DNA of 42,938 nt from an uncultured Pirellulaceae bacterium (GTDB lineage: Bacteria > Planctomycetota > Planctomycetia > Pirellulales > Pirellulaceae), in contig CAJQPP010000134.1 in the NCBI GenBank assembly GCA_905480235.1, forward strand, positions 1 to 42,938, given 5' to 3'. Below, piece by piece: positions 1-9,026 of this stretch. The notes under the pieces were generated by a model. It saw only the letters and a list, made by a program, of their open reading frames with translations. It did no database searches and had not been told where the DNA came from. The position numbers and the translations under genes are program-made. Every line of letters starts with the position of its first letter. Positions within the stretch are counted from its first letter, which is position 1.

Positions 1-1549
1 CTTCGATTCCCAAGTCTTCCACGGCTTGAGTCAAAAAATCCATAGCTACGTTGGCCGCGGGAGGCTGGTGATGCAACCCTTTCAACTTGGCAGAAATAAA
101 ACGTTGATGGAACGTAAAGTAAGCATCTGTATTAGGCACCTTGATAGGCACGGCAGGGACTGGGGGTTTTGATTCCAGCGTATCCGACAATGCTGCTCGG
201 ATCTGTTGCCAAATCAAATCCAGCACCTCGCCCCGGCAGGCCAGGTTCAGTCGAAACCGGGCCGCCCGATCACCGGCAGGATAATACAACAAGCCATGAT
301 AGAATCGTCTGGAAACAAACTGCTTCAGTTGCTCAGGATCTTGAAAATCAAAAGCGAAACACATGCCATTGACGCGAGGCCGTGAAATTGCTGGCTCAAA
401 CTGCACCAGCAAACTGTTCAATTCCTCTCGCGTGCGTTTTTCCATGCGCTCGATTTCAGAATGGAATTGGTCAATCATGGAAGCTTGTATGAAGCCTCGA
501 GTAAGCGAGGCGGCGTTGTATTGCTCCACAAAATCGCAGGGCCGATGAGACAACACGGCGCCTACTTGCGCTTTTTTGGCAAGCACCACGTGATCCGGAT
601 AAAGCGCCGCACCTTGGGCATCTTGTAACTGGAATTTTCGGTGCCAGAAAAAATCTCCGCCCAAACCAAACCCGGTTTGAATTTCGTCATAGACCAATGG
701 AATCCCAAAACCCTTAACGAGATTTATTAAACCGTGGTGAAACCGCGAAGAACTATACCGATCGCCACCCTCACACTGCATCGGTTCCAAGAGCACAGCG
801 TAATGCCCACCGGCCGTTAATAGTTCATGGACTTTCAGCAAGGAGTGAATTTCCTGTTGCAGAAGCGAATCGTCACTACCAAATTGCCGAAGCACCGCTG
901 CTTTTACCTGCTCGCCAGTTTGTTGATGGGATTGGGCCCAAACCTGCTGCCATTGGGCAGGGATACTTGGTGCACCGACATCACCGGTCTCCATTTCGGG
1001 ATAAGGAGCGAAAGAAGTCTCATAACCATGCCATGCAAACGGTGCTCGCTTTTTTATATTCCAGGTGGATGCAAGCGTGATCATCATTCGCCCATGAAAG
1101 GCTCCCTCAAAACCCAAAACCTTTTTGGCTTGTCGATCTTTGCGTTGTTGATAACAAATACCCAAGGCCAGTTCATTGGCTTCGGCACCCGAATTACAAA
1201 GCTGGAGGTGCATCTGGGGCCAACCTGATAAATCCAACAGCAATTGATGAAACGCCTTGCGTACGGCGCAGATGGCATCCGTATTCTGATTCCCAGTCCA
1301 GGATTCCAAAAACTGAGCCGCTCCAAACATCGCCCCAGCGTTGAAGCCCAAACCTAGAGAGGCAATTTGAGATGCCACATCTAAAATGAAATGTCCATTA
1401 GCGACCGCCATGAAAGGGCCACCACTATGGCGCAAATCGATGAGAAATGGCTTTTTTTCAGCCGGAATCAGTTTTTGGTCGTAAAGGGGTTGCGTGCTTT
1501 GCACCGACGTTTCGTCGGTTTCCCGATTGACCAGGTGACCTGTTGTCAT
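1..1549 (-). CDS. Class III PLP-dependent aminotransferase, lysine 6-transaminase-like, partial
   Basis: The gene runs off the left edge, so its C-terminus is missing; about 516 codons are visible. The ATG at 1549 opens the frame. Fold-type I class III motifs appear in order: SGAEANELAL (residues 120-129), FEGAFHGR (147-154), the cofactor-binding Asp in YDEIQTGFG (D288) and the Schiff-base Lys in VLAKKAQVG (K325 or K326). The KKAQV environment resembles lysine 6-transaminase more than acetylornithine or GABA transaminases, so transfer of a terminal amino group to 2-oxoglutarate is likely; the substrate is an inference. The usual domain should end near residue 460, yet the frame continues for at least 55 residues to the edge, so there may be an extra C-terminal segment or domain. 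It is transcribed divergently from the TerB-like gene. Confidence 0.85.
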   Translation of the reverse strand, partial: MTTGHLVNRETDETSVQSTQPLYDQKLIPAEKKPFLIDLRHSGGPFMAVANGHFILDVASQIASLGLGFNAGAMFGAAQFLESWTGNQNTDAICAVRKAFHQLLLDLSGWPQMHLQLCNSGAEANELALGICYQQRKDRQAKKVLGFEGAFHGRMMITLASTWNIKKRAPFAWHGYETSFAPYPEMETGDVGAPSIPAQWQQVWAQSHQQTGEQVKAAVLRQFGSDDSLLQQEIHSLLKVHELLTAGGHYAVLLEPMQCEGGDRYSSSRFHHGLINLVKGFGIPLVYDEIQTGFGLGGDFFWHRKFQLQDAQGAALYPDHVVLAKKAQVGAVLSHRPCDFVEQYNAASLTRGFIQASMIDQFHSEIERMEKRTREELNSLLVQFEPAISRPRVNGMCFAFDFQDPEQLKQFVSRRFYHGLLYYPAGDRAARFRLNLACRGEVLDLIWQQIRAALSDTLESKPPVPAVPIKVPNTDAYFTFHQRFISAKLKGLHHQPPAANVAMDFLTQAVEDLGIE

Positions 1550-1671
1550 TTATCAATAAGCCAGCGGATGAGTCGATTAAGTTTGAGTCATCAGTATAGA
1601 TCAGGCATCAACCGCTGGGCTATGCCATAAATAGACAGCCACTTCCCTTAAAAACACCAAGGAGTTTCTGA

Positions 1672-2043
1672 ATGAGCATGACACCCACTCAAAGGGTAGA
1701 GATCCTGCGGGCCTGCTGTTGCGTTGCCGGCGCGGATGGCGAAATCACGCCTGACGAACTGGAACTCATCAGGAATCTGGCTAGCGCTGAAGGAGTTGGG
1801 GAGGCCTCGCTGACGGCGATGATCGAGCGTTCCGAAGGAGATGCGGAATTTTATAAACAGCAGTTCAATATCCTCAAAGAGCAGCCTCTCTTTTGTCTGG
1901 ATGTCCTGTTGCAGGTTTGTATCGCGAATGGCAAGGTCAAGAAAACCGAATTCCATGTCTTAAAAGGACTCGCCAAACAGCTCGATATTAGCAGCGAAGA
2001 TTTCGAGGAACGAGTCGAGAACGCGCTGAAAGACCTTGGTTGA
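1672..2043 (+). CDS. TerB-like (tellurite-resistance TerB / DUF533 type) helical protein
   Basis: A 123-residue soluble all-alpha protein. The pattern RACCCVAGADGEITPDEL near the N-terminus is the typical TerB signature of a helix followed by an acidic A-D-G-E loop, and a second similar unit (VCIANGKVKKTEFHVL) follows near residue 83, as in the two-lobed TerB fold. An AAGGAG Shine-Dalgarno sequence sits about 8 bases before the ATG at 1672. TerB-like domains bind metal and often serve as stand-alone scaffolds at membranes; nothing else of a tellurite operon is present here, so the role is unknown and the name refers only to the fold. It stands alone between two minus-strand genes. Confidence 0.75.
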   Translation: MSMTPTQRVEILRACCCVAGADGEITPDELELIRNLASAEGVGEASLTAMIERSEGDAEFYKQQFNILKEQPLFCLDVLLQVCIANGKVKKTEFHVLKGLAKQLDISSEDFEERVENALKDLG

Positions 2044-2117
2044 AATTAGACCATGCTGGGCCCCGAGCCAATTCACTTGCGGCCATCGCATGCCTTGCTT
2101 CCGCTAACCGCCTAGCC

Positions 2118-2657
2118 CTAATTTTTATGCGAACTTCTGATTGCCAACGGCCTAGCCGTATTTCTTTCGGCAGCTTGGCAGGTAACGTACTGGCGACTGA
2201 TATTCGTCGCGAAATCACCCTCGCTACGGGAAGCTTTGAAAAGCTGCGTGCGAGACATCAAGGTGACCCATAATTCCAAAGATTGGCCGTTCCGCTCCCT
2301 TGTGATTCGCAATGGATCGCCAGGATTCTTGCCCATCAGGATACGGGTGATGTCATTAACCTCTCTGACCGCCACACCGTCAATCCCGGTTATCTTGTCA
2401 CCGGTATAGATTTTCACCTTGTGGAACGGACCGTTGGTAAATACCGAATTTACGACCAACTCACCTTGTTTGAAAATCACTCCCAAGTCCGGACGTGTGT
2501 CATCGCTTCGTTGATCCACAATGTGCGGTGCAGCTTTCGCGGCTTGCAATGAACTCGCGGACTGGGCACGGCAATCGCTTGTCGTTGCCAAACAGACGAA
2601 ACTTCCCACCAACAGGCAAACAAAAAAACGATCCAGTCCGTAGATTACTTTTGTCAT
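2118..2657 (-). CDS. Secreted PDZ-domain protein
   Basis: A 179-residue protein with an N-terminal signal peptide: a basic start, a hydrophobic core around residues 9-25 and a small-residue stretch before Gln32. Residues about 55-140 resemble a PDZ domain: LGVIF near the start, then a GDKITGIDGVAVREVNDITRIL run and a closing GDPLRITRERNGQSLELWV strand, the usual layout of a periplasmic PDZ domain. No protease domain is attached, so it is probably a binding or adaptor protein in the periplasm. GGAG precedes the ATG by about 9 bases. The last 40 residues are basic and show no recognisable fold. It converges on the TerB-like gene with 74 bases between the stops. Confidence 0.65.
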   Translation of the reverse strand: MTKVIYGLDRFFVCLLVGSFVCLATTSDCRAQSASSLQAAKAAPHIVDQRSDDTRPDLGVIFKQGELVVNSVFTNGPFHKVKIYTGDKITGIDGVAVREVNDITRILMGKNPGDPLRITRERNGQSLELWVTLMSRTQLFKASRSEGDFATNISRQYVTCQAAERNTARPLAIRSSHKN

Positions 2658-3152
2658 GTCAGAGTTCTCCAGTGGATGGGGTCGTTTCCTGAATCAGGGC
2701 TTTTTATTTGTCTTTATTTGACGACTTACGATGAAAGTGGAAAGCGATGACGATTGGTGGAAGGCCCTTTTGAATAGCACCCCAGACACGTCTCATACTG
2801 GAGACATCGGCATTAGCGATACAAGCAGTAAAATCTGTGTGAAATGGATGAAATACCCGCAGTCTATATCCACGCCGAATATCCGTTAAAGTCACTGCGG
2901 CGCAACGCGTCCCCCTCCGTGTCGAGTCGCGTAACGGAAACGGTAAACATGCTGATAACGCACGAACCTCATCACACTGGTGTAACGAAAAGCAGTCAAA
3001 AACCTACTACCCGCGCATTCGTCGGTCAGGAGTCAGGAAATTGCGTAACGGTAACTCGTGGCGACTCCATTCGATGCGTCCCAAACGAAACGAGCGGCTA
3101 TCGATAGAAATCGATTGCCGCTCGCGTGGACCTGTTTGTTGCCGAAACTGTG
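2658..3152. other. Intergenic region without a supported gene
   Basis: About 495 bases between the divergently read PDZ gene and the end of msrA. Short open frames exist on both strands (for example 2704-2895 minus and 2844-3107 plus), but none has a convincing ribosome site or recognisable protein. The right end holds the strong hairpin listed separately. Short GTAACG-type motifs recur near 2930, 2978 and 3044, with no spacing regular enough to call a site. Confidence 0.5.
3089..3124 (-). terminator. Hairpin terminator of msrA
   Basis: Arms CGAGCGGC (3091-3098) and GCCGCTCG (3117-3124) pair perfectly. Inside them ATCGAT (3100-3105) pairs with ATCGAT (3110-3115) around an AGAA loop, leaving one T-T mismatch. 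Read on the minus strand it starts 29 bases after the msrA stop and is followed by the T-rich TTTCGTTT, which fits an intrinsic terminator. Confidence 0.7.
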
Positions 3153-3842
3153 TTACTTTTCTGGTTTGAGGTCTTCCTTGAATACTTTTCGGAACTTCCT
3201 CATTTTGGGTCGAATGATGGCACGACAGTAAGCTTGCTTTGGGTTCAAAGCGAAATAGTCTTGATGGTAATTCTCTGCTTCGTAGTATTTTGAAGCCGCG
3301 GAGATTTCCGTCACGACTGGATCAGCGTATGCTCTCGACTCATTCAATTTTTGCTTGATCGTTGTTGCGACTTTCTTTTGCTCGTCGTCGTGGAAGAAAA
3401 CCGCACTTCTATATTGGGTCCCCACGTCATTACCTTGACGATTTAATGTGGTTGGATCGTGGGTCGCAAAGAAAACCTCCAGCAATTTCTGAAAAGACAC
3501 CTTCTCCGGATCGTAGGTAATCTGAACGACCTCTGCGTGACCTGTCCTGCCGTTACAGACCGCAGCATACGTCGGGTTTTTGACGTGGCCTCCCATATAG
3601 CCAGAGGAGACATTAGTCACCCCGTCGAGTTCCTGAAAAACGGCTTCCACGCACCAAAAACAACCGCCGCCGAATGTTGCGACCGCTAAATCTCCCGTTG
3701 GCTCTGTCACTGCGGAATTCTCCTCCTGCTCAAGATCCCCACTTGGATTTGCAAAACCGCTGACGGCGCTAGAAGTCGCCATCGTCATCCCGCCGGCAAA
3801 GGCGATTACCAAAAACCAAATCGTTTTGTTGCAACACTGCAT
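3153..3842 (-). CDS. msrA: Peptide methionine-S-sulfoxide reductase MsrA, exported
   Basis: MsrA reduces the S-epimer of methionine sulfoxide in oxidised proteins. The family signature GGGCFWCVEAVFQ is at residues 58-70, so the nucleophilic Cys is C61, with a second Cys at C64. Further family blocks follow: SGYMGG, the GHAEVVQITYDP strand, THDPTTLNRQGNDVGTQYRS and the YHQDYF motif near the C-terminus. The 229-residue length exceeds the core because about 50 residues precede it: a hydrophobic segment (residues 8-28) and a Ser/Glu-rich linker. That indicates export or membrane anchoring, so this copy probably protects periplasmic proteins. No msrB domain is fused or adjacent. The gene is monocistronic, with a strong hairpin after its stop. 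Confidence 0.95.
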   Translation of the reverse strand: MQCCNKTIWFLVIAFAGGMTMATSSAVSGFANPSGDLEQEENSAVTEPTGDLAVATFGGGCFWCVEAVFQELDGVTNVSSGYMGGHVKNPTYAAVCNGRTGHAEVVQITYDPEKVSFQKLLEVFFATHDPTTLNRQGNDVGTQYRSAVFFHDDEQKKVATTIKQKLNESRAYADPVVTEISAASKYYEAENYHQDYFALNPKQAYCRAIIRPKMRKFRKVFKEDLKPEK

Positions 3843-4074
3843 TTCGGCTCCAGTGTGAAAGGGGACGGTGATTAAAATTGACTGTAATTCTAGGTCGATT
3901 ACTGCAAAAGTCAGGGCGGATACAACTGCTAAAACGGTCTTCCCGGCATAACTCGTTGAAATTCATGCTCTCAGGCAGCCTCAAGTGCCCCAAACCACCG
4001 GGCGAACCGGCTTTCCCTGTCGCCTTCACCCCGTTTCTACCGAGAACCCTCAGGTATGGGCGGTGTGAAGCAGC

Positions 4075-4111
4075 AAAAAAAGAGGCAACCCCATTCAGCA
4101 GAGCTTGCCTC
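4075..4111 (-). terminator. Intrinsic terminator of the Gfo/Idh/MocA gene
   Basis: GAGGCAA (4082-4088) pairs with TTGCCTC (4105-4111). On the minus strand the hairpin starts 25 bases after the stop codon at 4136 and runs straight into seven T residues (the A-run at 4075-4081 on the given strand), the standard intrinsic terminator layout. The 16-base loop is somewhat long. Confidence 0.75.
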
Positions 4112-4135
4112 TTTAACCAAATATTATGGAGGACG

Positions 4136-5566
4136 CTACTTGGCCGCAGCAGCCATATTTTCGATGCCGTAACCGTTGTGATAGGTGTGGCGCACCATCT
4201 CTTCAACCGCGGCCTCTGAACCCGCAGGCACGTTGGACGCCGTCATTGATTCAGCATCCCACTCGATTGGCTTATCGGAAGCGGCCCAAACCGCCAAGTT
4301 GCCCAAGAGGATGGTTTCCGTTAATGGACCTGCATAATTCGGGAAATCCGAGACAGGAATCGAGGGATCTTCTCCAGCTATGCCCATGGAAAACTCGTCG
4401 AAGTGACCCGGGGATACCTTGAAGAAGTTTTCCGGGACATCGATGCGACGTTGTTTTTCGAAGGTTCCATCAGGCCGCATGATTCCGGTGTTTCCTTGTT
4501 GGTCACCACCGTAATCGCCAGGCGAGAAAAGCATGCCCTCGGTACCCACGACAAGTGCACCACTATTGCAGAGTGAAGCATTAGGACCACGACCGGATTT
4601 GGGTAGGTCTTTGATTAATGCCACCGGCGGTTTTTTTCCACCGTCATACCAAGTCATCCCCAGAGCAGGTCGTCCATTATTTTCCGGGAATTCAAATTCA
4701 ATTTCCGACCATTTGGGGTACATGATTTGGTCATGCCCGGAGGTCACCGCAGCTACCGAAGTAGGATTCTTAAGGTTCAAACCCATGAATGCCATATTCA
4801 GTGTATGGCAAGCCATATCGCCCAACGCACCTGTCCCGAAGGCCCAGAAACCACGCCACTTAAACGGATGAATTTCGGGGCTGTACGGACGGCTGACGGC
4901 CGGTCCAATCCATTCGTCCCAATGAACGTGTCCGGGGGTCTCAGGCTCGGCCACTTGAATATCTATTCCTTGCGGCCAAACGGGGCGATTGGTCCAAACG
5001 TGAACATGTTGCACGTCCCCGATGGCACCGTTGGCGATCAACGCAGCACTTTTTCGCAGGATACTTCCGGCGGTGCCTTGATTTCCCATTTGTGTCACAA
5101 GATTTTTTTCTCGCGCCAACTCACCCATCATGCGAGCTTCTTGAATCGAATGGGAAAGTGGTTTCTGACAGAAACAATGCTTTCCTTTTCGCATGGCATA
5201 TAACGCCGCAACCGCATGTGTGTGATCGGGTGTGCTGACAGTGACTGCGTCAACCTTGTCACCCAATTGATCGATCATTTCACGGAAGTCAAAAAATTGC
5301 TTCGCGTCGGTGAATTTGGATTTCCCCTTTTCCAACGTGTTCGCATCGATATCACAAACACCGATAACCTTGCCGGTTCGTTTGGCATCATCAGAATCGC
5401 TGGAACCTTTGCCACCGATCCCGATACATGCGTACTGGATCTCGTTGAGTCGGGAAGCGTAAATTCGTTTAGGCGCCACCCCGCCGGCCGCCCAAAAACC
5501 GGCGCCCACGGCGGCCGATGTTTTGACGAAAGAACGGCGGGTGGGTTTTGTGGTTTTCTTAGGCAT
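4136..5566 (-). CDS. Exported Gfo/Idh/MocA-family oxidoreductase
   Basis: A 476-residue NAD(P)-dependent dehydrogenase of the Gfo/Idh/MocA type, which acts on sugars, cyclitols or related polyols. The leader KPTRRSFVKTSAAVGAGFWAAGG is twin-arginine-like, so the enzyme is probably exported folded with its cofactor. After it come YACIGIGGKGSSD (a Rossmann-like glycine turn), the VGVCDID strand end, AVTVSTPDHTHAVAAL and the catalytic-region EKP equivalent CFCQKPLSHSIQEAR. The C-terminal half contains HWDEWIGPA and ACHTLNMAF, typical of the planctomycete branch. I place the start at the ATG at 5566 because GTGGAG lies just upstream; an in-frame TTG at 5596 is the alternative. A terminator follows the stop. 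Substrate cannot be read from the sequence. Confidence 0.9.
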   Translation of the reverse strand: MPKKTTKPTRRSFVKTSAAVGAGFWAAGGVAPKRIYASRLNEIQYACIGIGGKGSSDSDDAKRTGKVIGVCDIDANTLEKGKSKFTDAKQFFDFREMIDQLGDKVDAVTVSTPDHTHAVAALYAMRKGKHCFCQKPLSHSIQEARMMGELAREKNLVTQMGNQGTAGSILRKSAALIANGAIGDVQHVHVWTNRPVWPQGIDIQVAEPETPGHVHWDEWIGPAVSRPYSPEIHPFKWRGFWAFGTGALGDMACHTLNMAFMGLNLKNPTSVAAVTSGHDQIMYPKWSEIEFEFPENNGRPALGMTWYDGGKKPPVALIKDLPKSGRGPNASLCNSGALVVGTEGMLFSPGDYGGDQQGNTGIMRPDGTFEKQRRIDVPENFFKVSPGHFDEFSMGIAGEDPSIPVSDFPNYAGPLTETILLGNLAVWAASDKPIEWDAESMTASNVPAGSEAAVEEMVRHTYHNGYGIENMAAAAK

Positions 5567-5777
5567 ACATGTCTCCACTATTTTTATGCGACTCAAACAA
5601 CGCGCGAATGATTAATTAAGGATGGTGCTAGGATAATGGGAATCGGCAAGTCTTTCAAACGTCTAAAGCGGAATCTGGAAAGATGGATAATTACCAAGCA
5701 GGGGCTCTCCGGATCGTTCCGCCTGCCGAATACCAGAGCATACGGTCAGTTCGTCAAGATTTTTCCGCGAACATCCA

Positions 5778-7229
5778 TTAGTTACCGCTGGGTTTATCGA
5801 ACTTGCGACGAAATTGCTCCACGAGCTTTTGAATTTCGGACTTTTCGGCAGGAGAATCGACCAATTCGACGGCTTTGTTTTCAGCAAGCAGCGCTGCCCG
5901 TCGGCGGCCACTTTCCCGCAACAACAAGGATTTATGCAAAAGCGCCTCAGCCCTCAATTTCCCGGGCACCGCTTCATTATTTATTAGAGAATCCAGTGTT
6001 TTAAGCGCTTCGTCGCCACGCGACATTTCGACGAGCGCGTCAGCTTTTGCACCTACAATCTCAACCAAGATAGCCGGTTGACTCGCCGCTGCCATCATCG
6101 CCTCATCGTAAATTCCCAATGCTTTATCGTATTCTCCCTGACTGTCCATCAACTCACCCTGAGCGACTCGAAGTAAGAGATTCTCGTTTTGGGAATCGAT
6201 TTGTGTCCTCAATTCAGCGACCGCCGCCTGGACCTGCCCCAGACTTACCAAATAGAACGCTTTGTTAACAATCCAACGTTGCCGCATCTTAGGATCGATC
6301 CCTTCGACGAGAATCATACGGTCAATCAGCTCATTGGCCTGTTCGACTTCTTTCAGAGTCCGCAGCAAACGGAGTTTGGTCGCCATTGCGACCAACCACA
6401 TTTCAGCAGGTAATTTATGGTTTGCCAATGTTTCATCAATGAATTCAATCGCAACCGCTGGTTCGCGCAACCGCGCTACCATCGCAATATTGCTCATGAC
6501 CGCCTGCCGAATCTCCCGGTCGCGCTGGGCAAAATACTTGGTACGCAAACCCGCCTGGTCCTCTTTATCTAATTCGCCAATCTCTTCGATTAATTCCGGA
6601 TAATAGAGCTCCACGATATTTTTATCTAATGCCGACAATGCTTGGTCCAACAGAGCCGCACGCTCCAAACCCTGCACTGCCGCCGCTTTTGTCAACAGTT
6701 CGTCACGAGCTTTTCGCGCCTGTTGTAATTCAGCAAGATGAGCCAAATAGTCTTTGGGGCTCTCATCCCGAAAGCCTGTAAATGCGTAAGGTTTTTGTTG
6801 GGCGTCCACCAAGACCAGCGTGGGAAATCCTTCAACACCAAATCGATCCGCCCACTCGGCATTCTGCGCTTCCAATTCTGGCGAGAGCGGCGTGTTTTGA
6901 GGAAAGTCAAATTTCACCAAGATGAATTCGGATTGCCCCTGATTGATGAAATCGCTGGTGCCAAGAACCTGCTTTTCCAACTTGATGCACGGAGGGCACC
7001 AATCTGATCCCGTGAAAAGCAAAAGCATATCCTTTTTTTCAAGCGACGCTTGAGTCGTCGCCGCCTTCGCATCCGTACTCCAAGCCTCTTCATCCTGAGC
7101 TCGTAAATTGACTGCTAACCAGCTGACAAAGACCAAGGCGAACGCTGTCATCCGAAAAGCTTGAATCCGTCTGCGATTTCCGGGTTGCCCAATGGCTTTG
7201 GTTTTTTGCATGGAAGATCTGATCCGCAT
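5778..7229 (-). CDS. Secreted thioredoxin-fold protein with TPR-like C-terminus
   Basis: A 483-residue protein with an N-terminal signal segment (hydrophobic residues 26-42, then NLRAQDEE). A thioredoxin-fold domain follows, with the redox motif GSDWCPPC (C78, C81), the VKFDFPQNTP stretch and the cis-Pro loop EGFPTLVLVD near residue 135. After about residue 165 the sequence becomes a run of helical repeats rich in Ala, Leu and Glu (for instance EYDKALGIYDEAMMAAAS and RGDEALKTLDSLINN), fitting tetratricopeptide repeats. It probably acts as a periplasmic disulfide reductase or isomerase that binds partners through the TPR part. The ATG at 7229 follows an AAAGG sequence; a second Met at residue 7 is possible. 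Its nearest neighbour on the same strand lies 211 bases further on. Confidence 0.85.
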   Translation of the reverse strand: MRIRSSMQKTKAIGQPGNRRRIQAFRMTAFALVFVSWLAVNLRAQDEEAWSTDAKAATTQASLEKKDMLLLFTGSDWCPPCIKLEKQVLGTSDFINQGQSEFILVKFDFPQNTPLSPELEAQNAEWADRFGVEGFPTLVLVDAQQKPYAFTGFRDESPKDYLAHLAELQQARKARDELLTKAAAVQGLERAALLDQALSALDKNIVELYYPELIEEIGELDKEDQAGLRTKYFAQRDREIRQAVMSNIAMVARLREPAVAIEFIDETLANHKLPAEMWLVAMATKLRLLRTLKEVEQANELIDRMILVEGIDPKMRQRWIVNKAFYLVSLGQVQAAVAELRTQIDSQNENLLLRVAQGELMDSQGEYDKALGIYDEAMMAAASQPAILVEIVGAKADALVEMSRGDEALKTLDSLINNEAVPGKLRAEALLHKSLLLRESGRRRAALLAENKAVELVDSPAEKSEIQKLVEQFRRKFDKPSGN

Positions 7230-7532
7230 AAGGTGCCTTTGCTATTTCCTACCATCACGCCGTCTCTAACGTTTTGCGGCAGTTGGGGATTCTACCCCGC
7301 GGTGAGCAAACCGACAAATTACCAGCGATGGTGGTTTCCCGCAGAAATCATCGGGCCTTTAATTCGTCAACAAATTAACGTTTCGGTCGTCGAAAACCTC
7401 GGTAATCACCTTACTTGAGTGAGAACCTCTTCGAACCGCGAACCCCAGCGACTTTGGCCTTGTCACTACCAAGCTAGTGCCCCAAGCTTTGTCCTTGCCA
7501 CCGCTGACGCCCTCTTTTCCATAAAGCATTTC
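7230..7532. other. Divergent intergenic region
   Basis: This holds the upstream regions of the thioredoxin-TPR gene (minus) and the MATE gene (plus). The plus frame is open from 7419, but its extra 38 residues look unlike any transporter N-terminus, so I leave them out. I see no promoter pair with good spacing and no RNA gene. Confidence 0.5.
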
Positions 7533-8975
7533 ATGGGATCAAACCCTCCATTACCATCCGCTCCCGCCGCGGAACACACGTCTTGGTGGGGCAGACCCTG
7601 TGGTGGTCGAGAGGTGATCGCATTGGCTTTGCCATTGATGATATCCACGCTCTCCTACTCCTTGATGCAATTTTGCGACCGTGTGTTTCTGGCTTGGCAT
7701 TCGCCGACCGCGTTGGCTGCCGTAATGCCCGCTGGCGTGGCCGCATGGACGATTATGAGCTTTCCGTTCGGAGTTGCTCTATATACCAACGTATTTGTAG
7801 CGCAATATTTTGGCGCGAAACAGGATGCCAAAATTGGCTCTGTGATATGGCACGGCCTTATTCTGGCAACCATCTTTTTACCGCTTTTTCTGTCATCCGT
7901 AATTTGGCCCCATTGGGTATTTCAGTTAGCGGGTCACCAGGGCGCTATTGCTGCAGAGGAAGCGGTCTATTTTCGCTTTGTTTCAATCGGCTCTATCGCC
8001 CATGTGTATGGAGGTGTTCTTAGTTCGTTTTTTATTGGCACGGGTCGCACTCGTGTTGTGATGTTCGTGGATGTATCCGTTGCCATTCTGAATGTACTTT
8101 TGGATTGGGTTTTGATATTCGGCTTCGTATTCGCCGGCGCGACCTTGGTAGAGCCGCTGGGGATAAAAGGGGCCGCCATCGCCACCACCATCGCATTGAG
8201 CCTAAAAACCATTGTCTATTCGGTCCTGGCAATGAGTAAATCGAATCGAAAAAAATACTGTTTGCTAACGCGGTTTAAGTTTTCTTGGGAACTTCTTTTG
8301 CGTATGCTTCGCTTCGGCTCCTCCAATGGTCTGCAGTTTCTAATTGAATGCATGGGGATCGCTATTTTCACGCTGATGATCGCCAACCTGGGTGAAATTC
8401 CTGCCGCGGCGACCACGGTTGCGATCAGTGTCAACATGATGGTCTTTGTGCCCATCTGGGGGCTTAGCACGGCTGTCTCTGCGATGGTTGGTCAGCAAAT
8501 CGGCGAGGGAAAGCCGCGTATGGCGATTCGTGCCACGTGGACCTCCATGGTCATTGGATTGATTTACACAGGCGTTTTTGCCTTGTTCTACGTTCTTACC
8601 CCAAGCCTGTTTTTACTGGGGCATCACGCCGGAGCAGAGAATTTTGAAGAGATCAGCGAACTTGCCAAATCGCTGCTGATTTTCGTTGCCGTCTACTGCG
8701 TCTTTGACTCGATACAAATCATCTTTGTGGGAGCCATGAAAGGCGCAGGCGATATTTTGTTCGTGGTACTCACCAGCCTGATTTGCTCGGCGCTGTTTGT
8801 GGGCTTCGGCTTCATCGGCTACTTTACCGCCGCTAACCAACAACAACTGTTGTTTTGGTGGTGGTGGTCATTAACTGGCTGGCTGGTGTTATTGTCTTTC
8901 GTCTTCGCTGCGCGATTCTTGAATGGAAATTGGACCTCCAAGCGGGTTATCGAAAGCAACCTCATAGAACCCTGA
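7533..8975 (+). CDS. MATE-family multidrug/toxin efflux transporter
   Basis: About 480 residues with twelve evident hydrophobic segments and the two-bundle internal symmetry of MATE transporters, which export cationic or organic compounds in exchange for Na+ or H+. Recognisable pieces are the opening REVIALALPLMISTLS helix, MQFCDRVFLAW (the conserved Asp of the first bundle), NVFVAQYFGA, the YFRFVSIGS loop, FFIGTGRTRVVM and, in the second bundle, STAVSAMVGQQIGEGK. Length matches the family once the start is taken at the ATG at 7533; the upstream in-frame start at 7419 would add a non-hydrophobic, Pro/Ser-rich leader. No strong ribosome site supports either choice. The gene converges on the VOC gene 51 bases further on. 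Substrate unknown. Confidence 0.9.
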   Translation: MGSNPPLPSAPAAEHTSWWGRPCGGREVIALALPLMISTLSYSLMQFCDRVFLAWHSPTALAAVMPAGVAAWTIMSFPFGVALYTNVFVAQYFGAKQDAKIGSVIWHGLILATIFLPLFLSSVIWPHWVFQLAGHQGAIAAEEAVYFRFVSIGSIAHVYGGVLSSFFIGTGRTRVVMFVDVSVAILNVLLDWVLIFGFVFAGATLVEPLGIKGAAIATTIALSLKTIVYSVLAMSKSNRKKYCLLTRFKFSWELLLRMLRFGSSNGLQFLIECMGIAIFTLMIANLGEIPAAATTVAISVNMMVFVPIWGLSTAVSAMVGQQIGEGKPRMAIRATWTSMVIGLIYTGVFALFYVLTPSLFLLGHHAGAENFEEISELAKSLLIFVAVYCVFDSIQIIFVGAMKGAGDILFVVLTSLICSALFVGFGFIGYFTAANQQQLLFWWWWSLTGWLVLLSFVFAARFLNGNWTSKRVIESNLIEP

Positions 8976-9026
8976 CCCAGTCAACCAATTATTGACCATG
9001 TCTCCAGGTTAAATTCAAGGATGGCG

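Noticed and set aside
2844..3107. Plus-strand 87-codon frame in the gap before msrA
   Set aside because: Composition and sequence look random, it has no ribosome site, and it overlaps the msrA terminator.
8980..8996. GTCAA/TTGAC hairpin between the MATE and VOC genes
   Set aside because: Only five base pairs and no T-tract; not enough to call a terminator.
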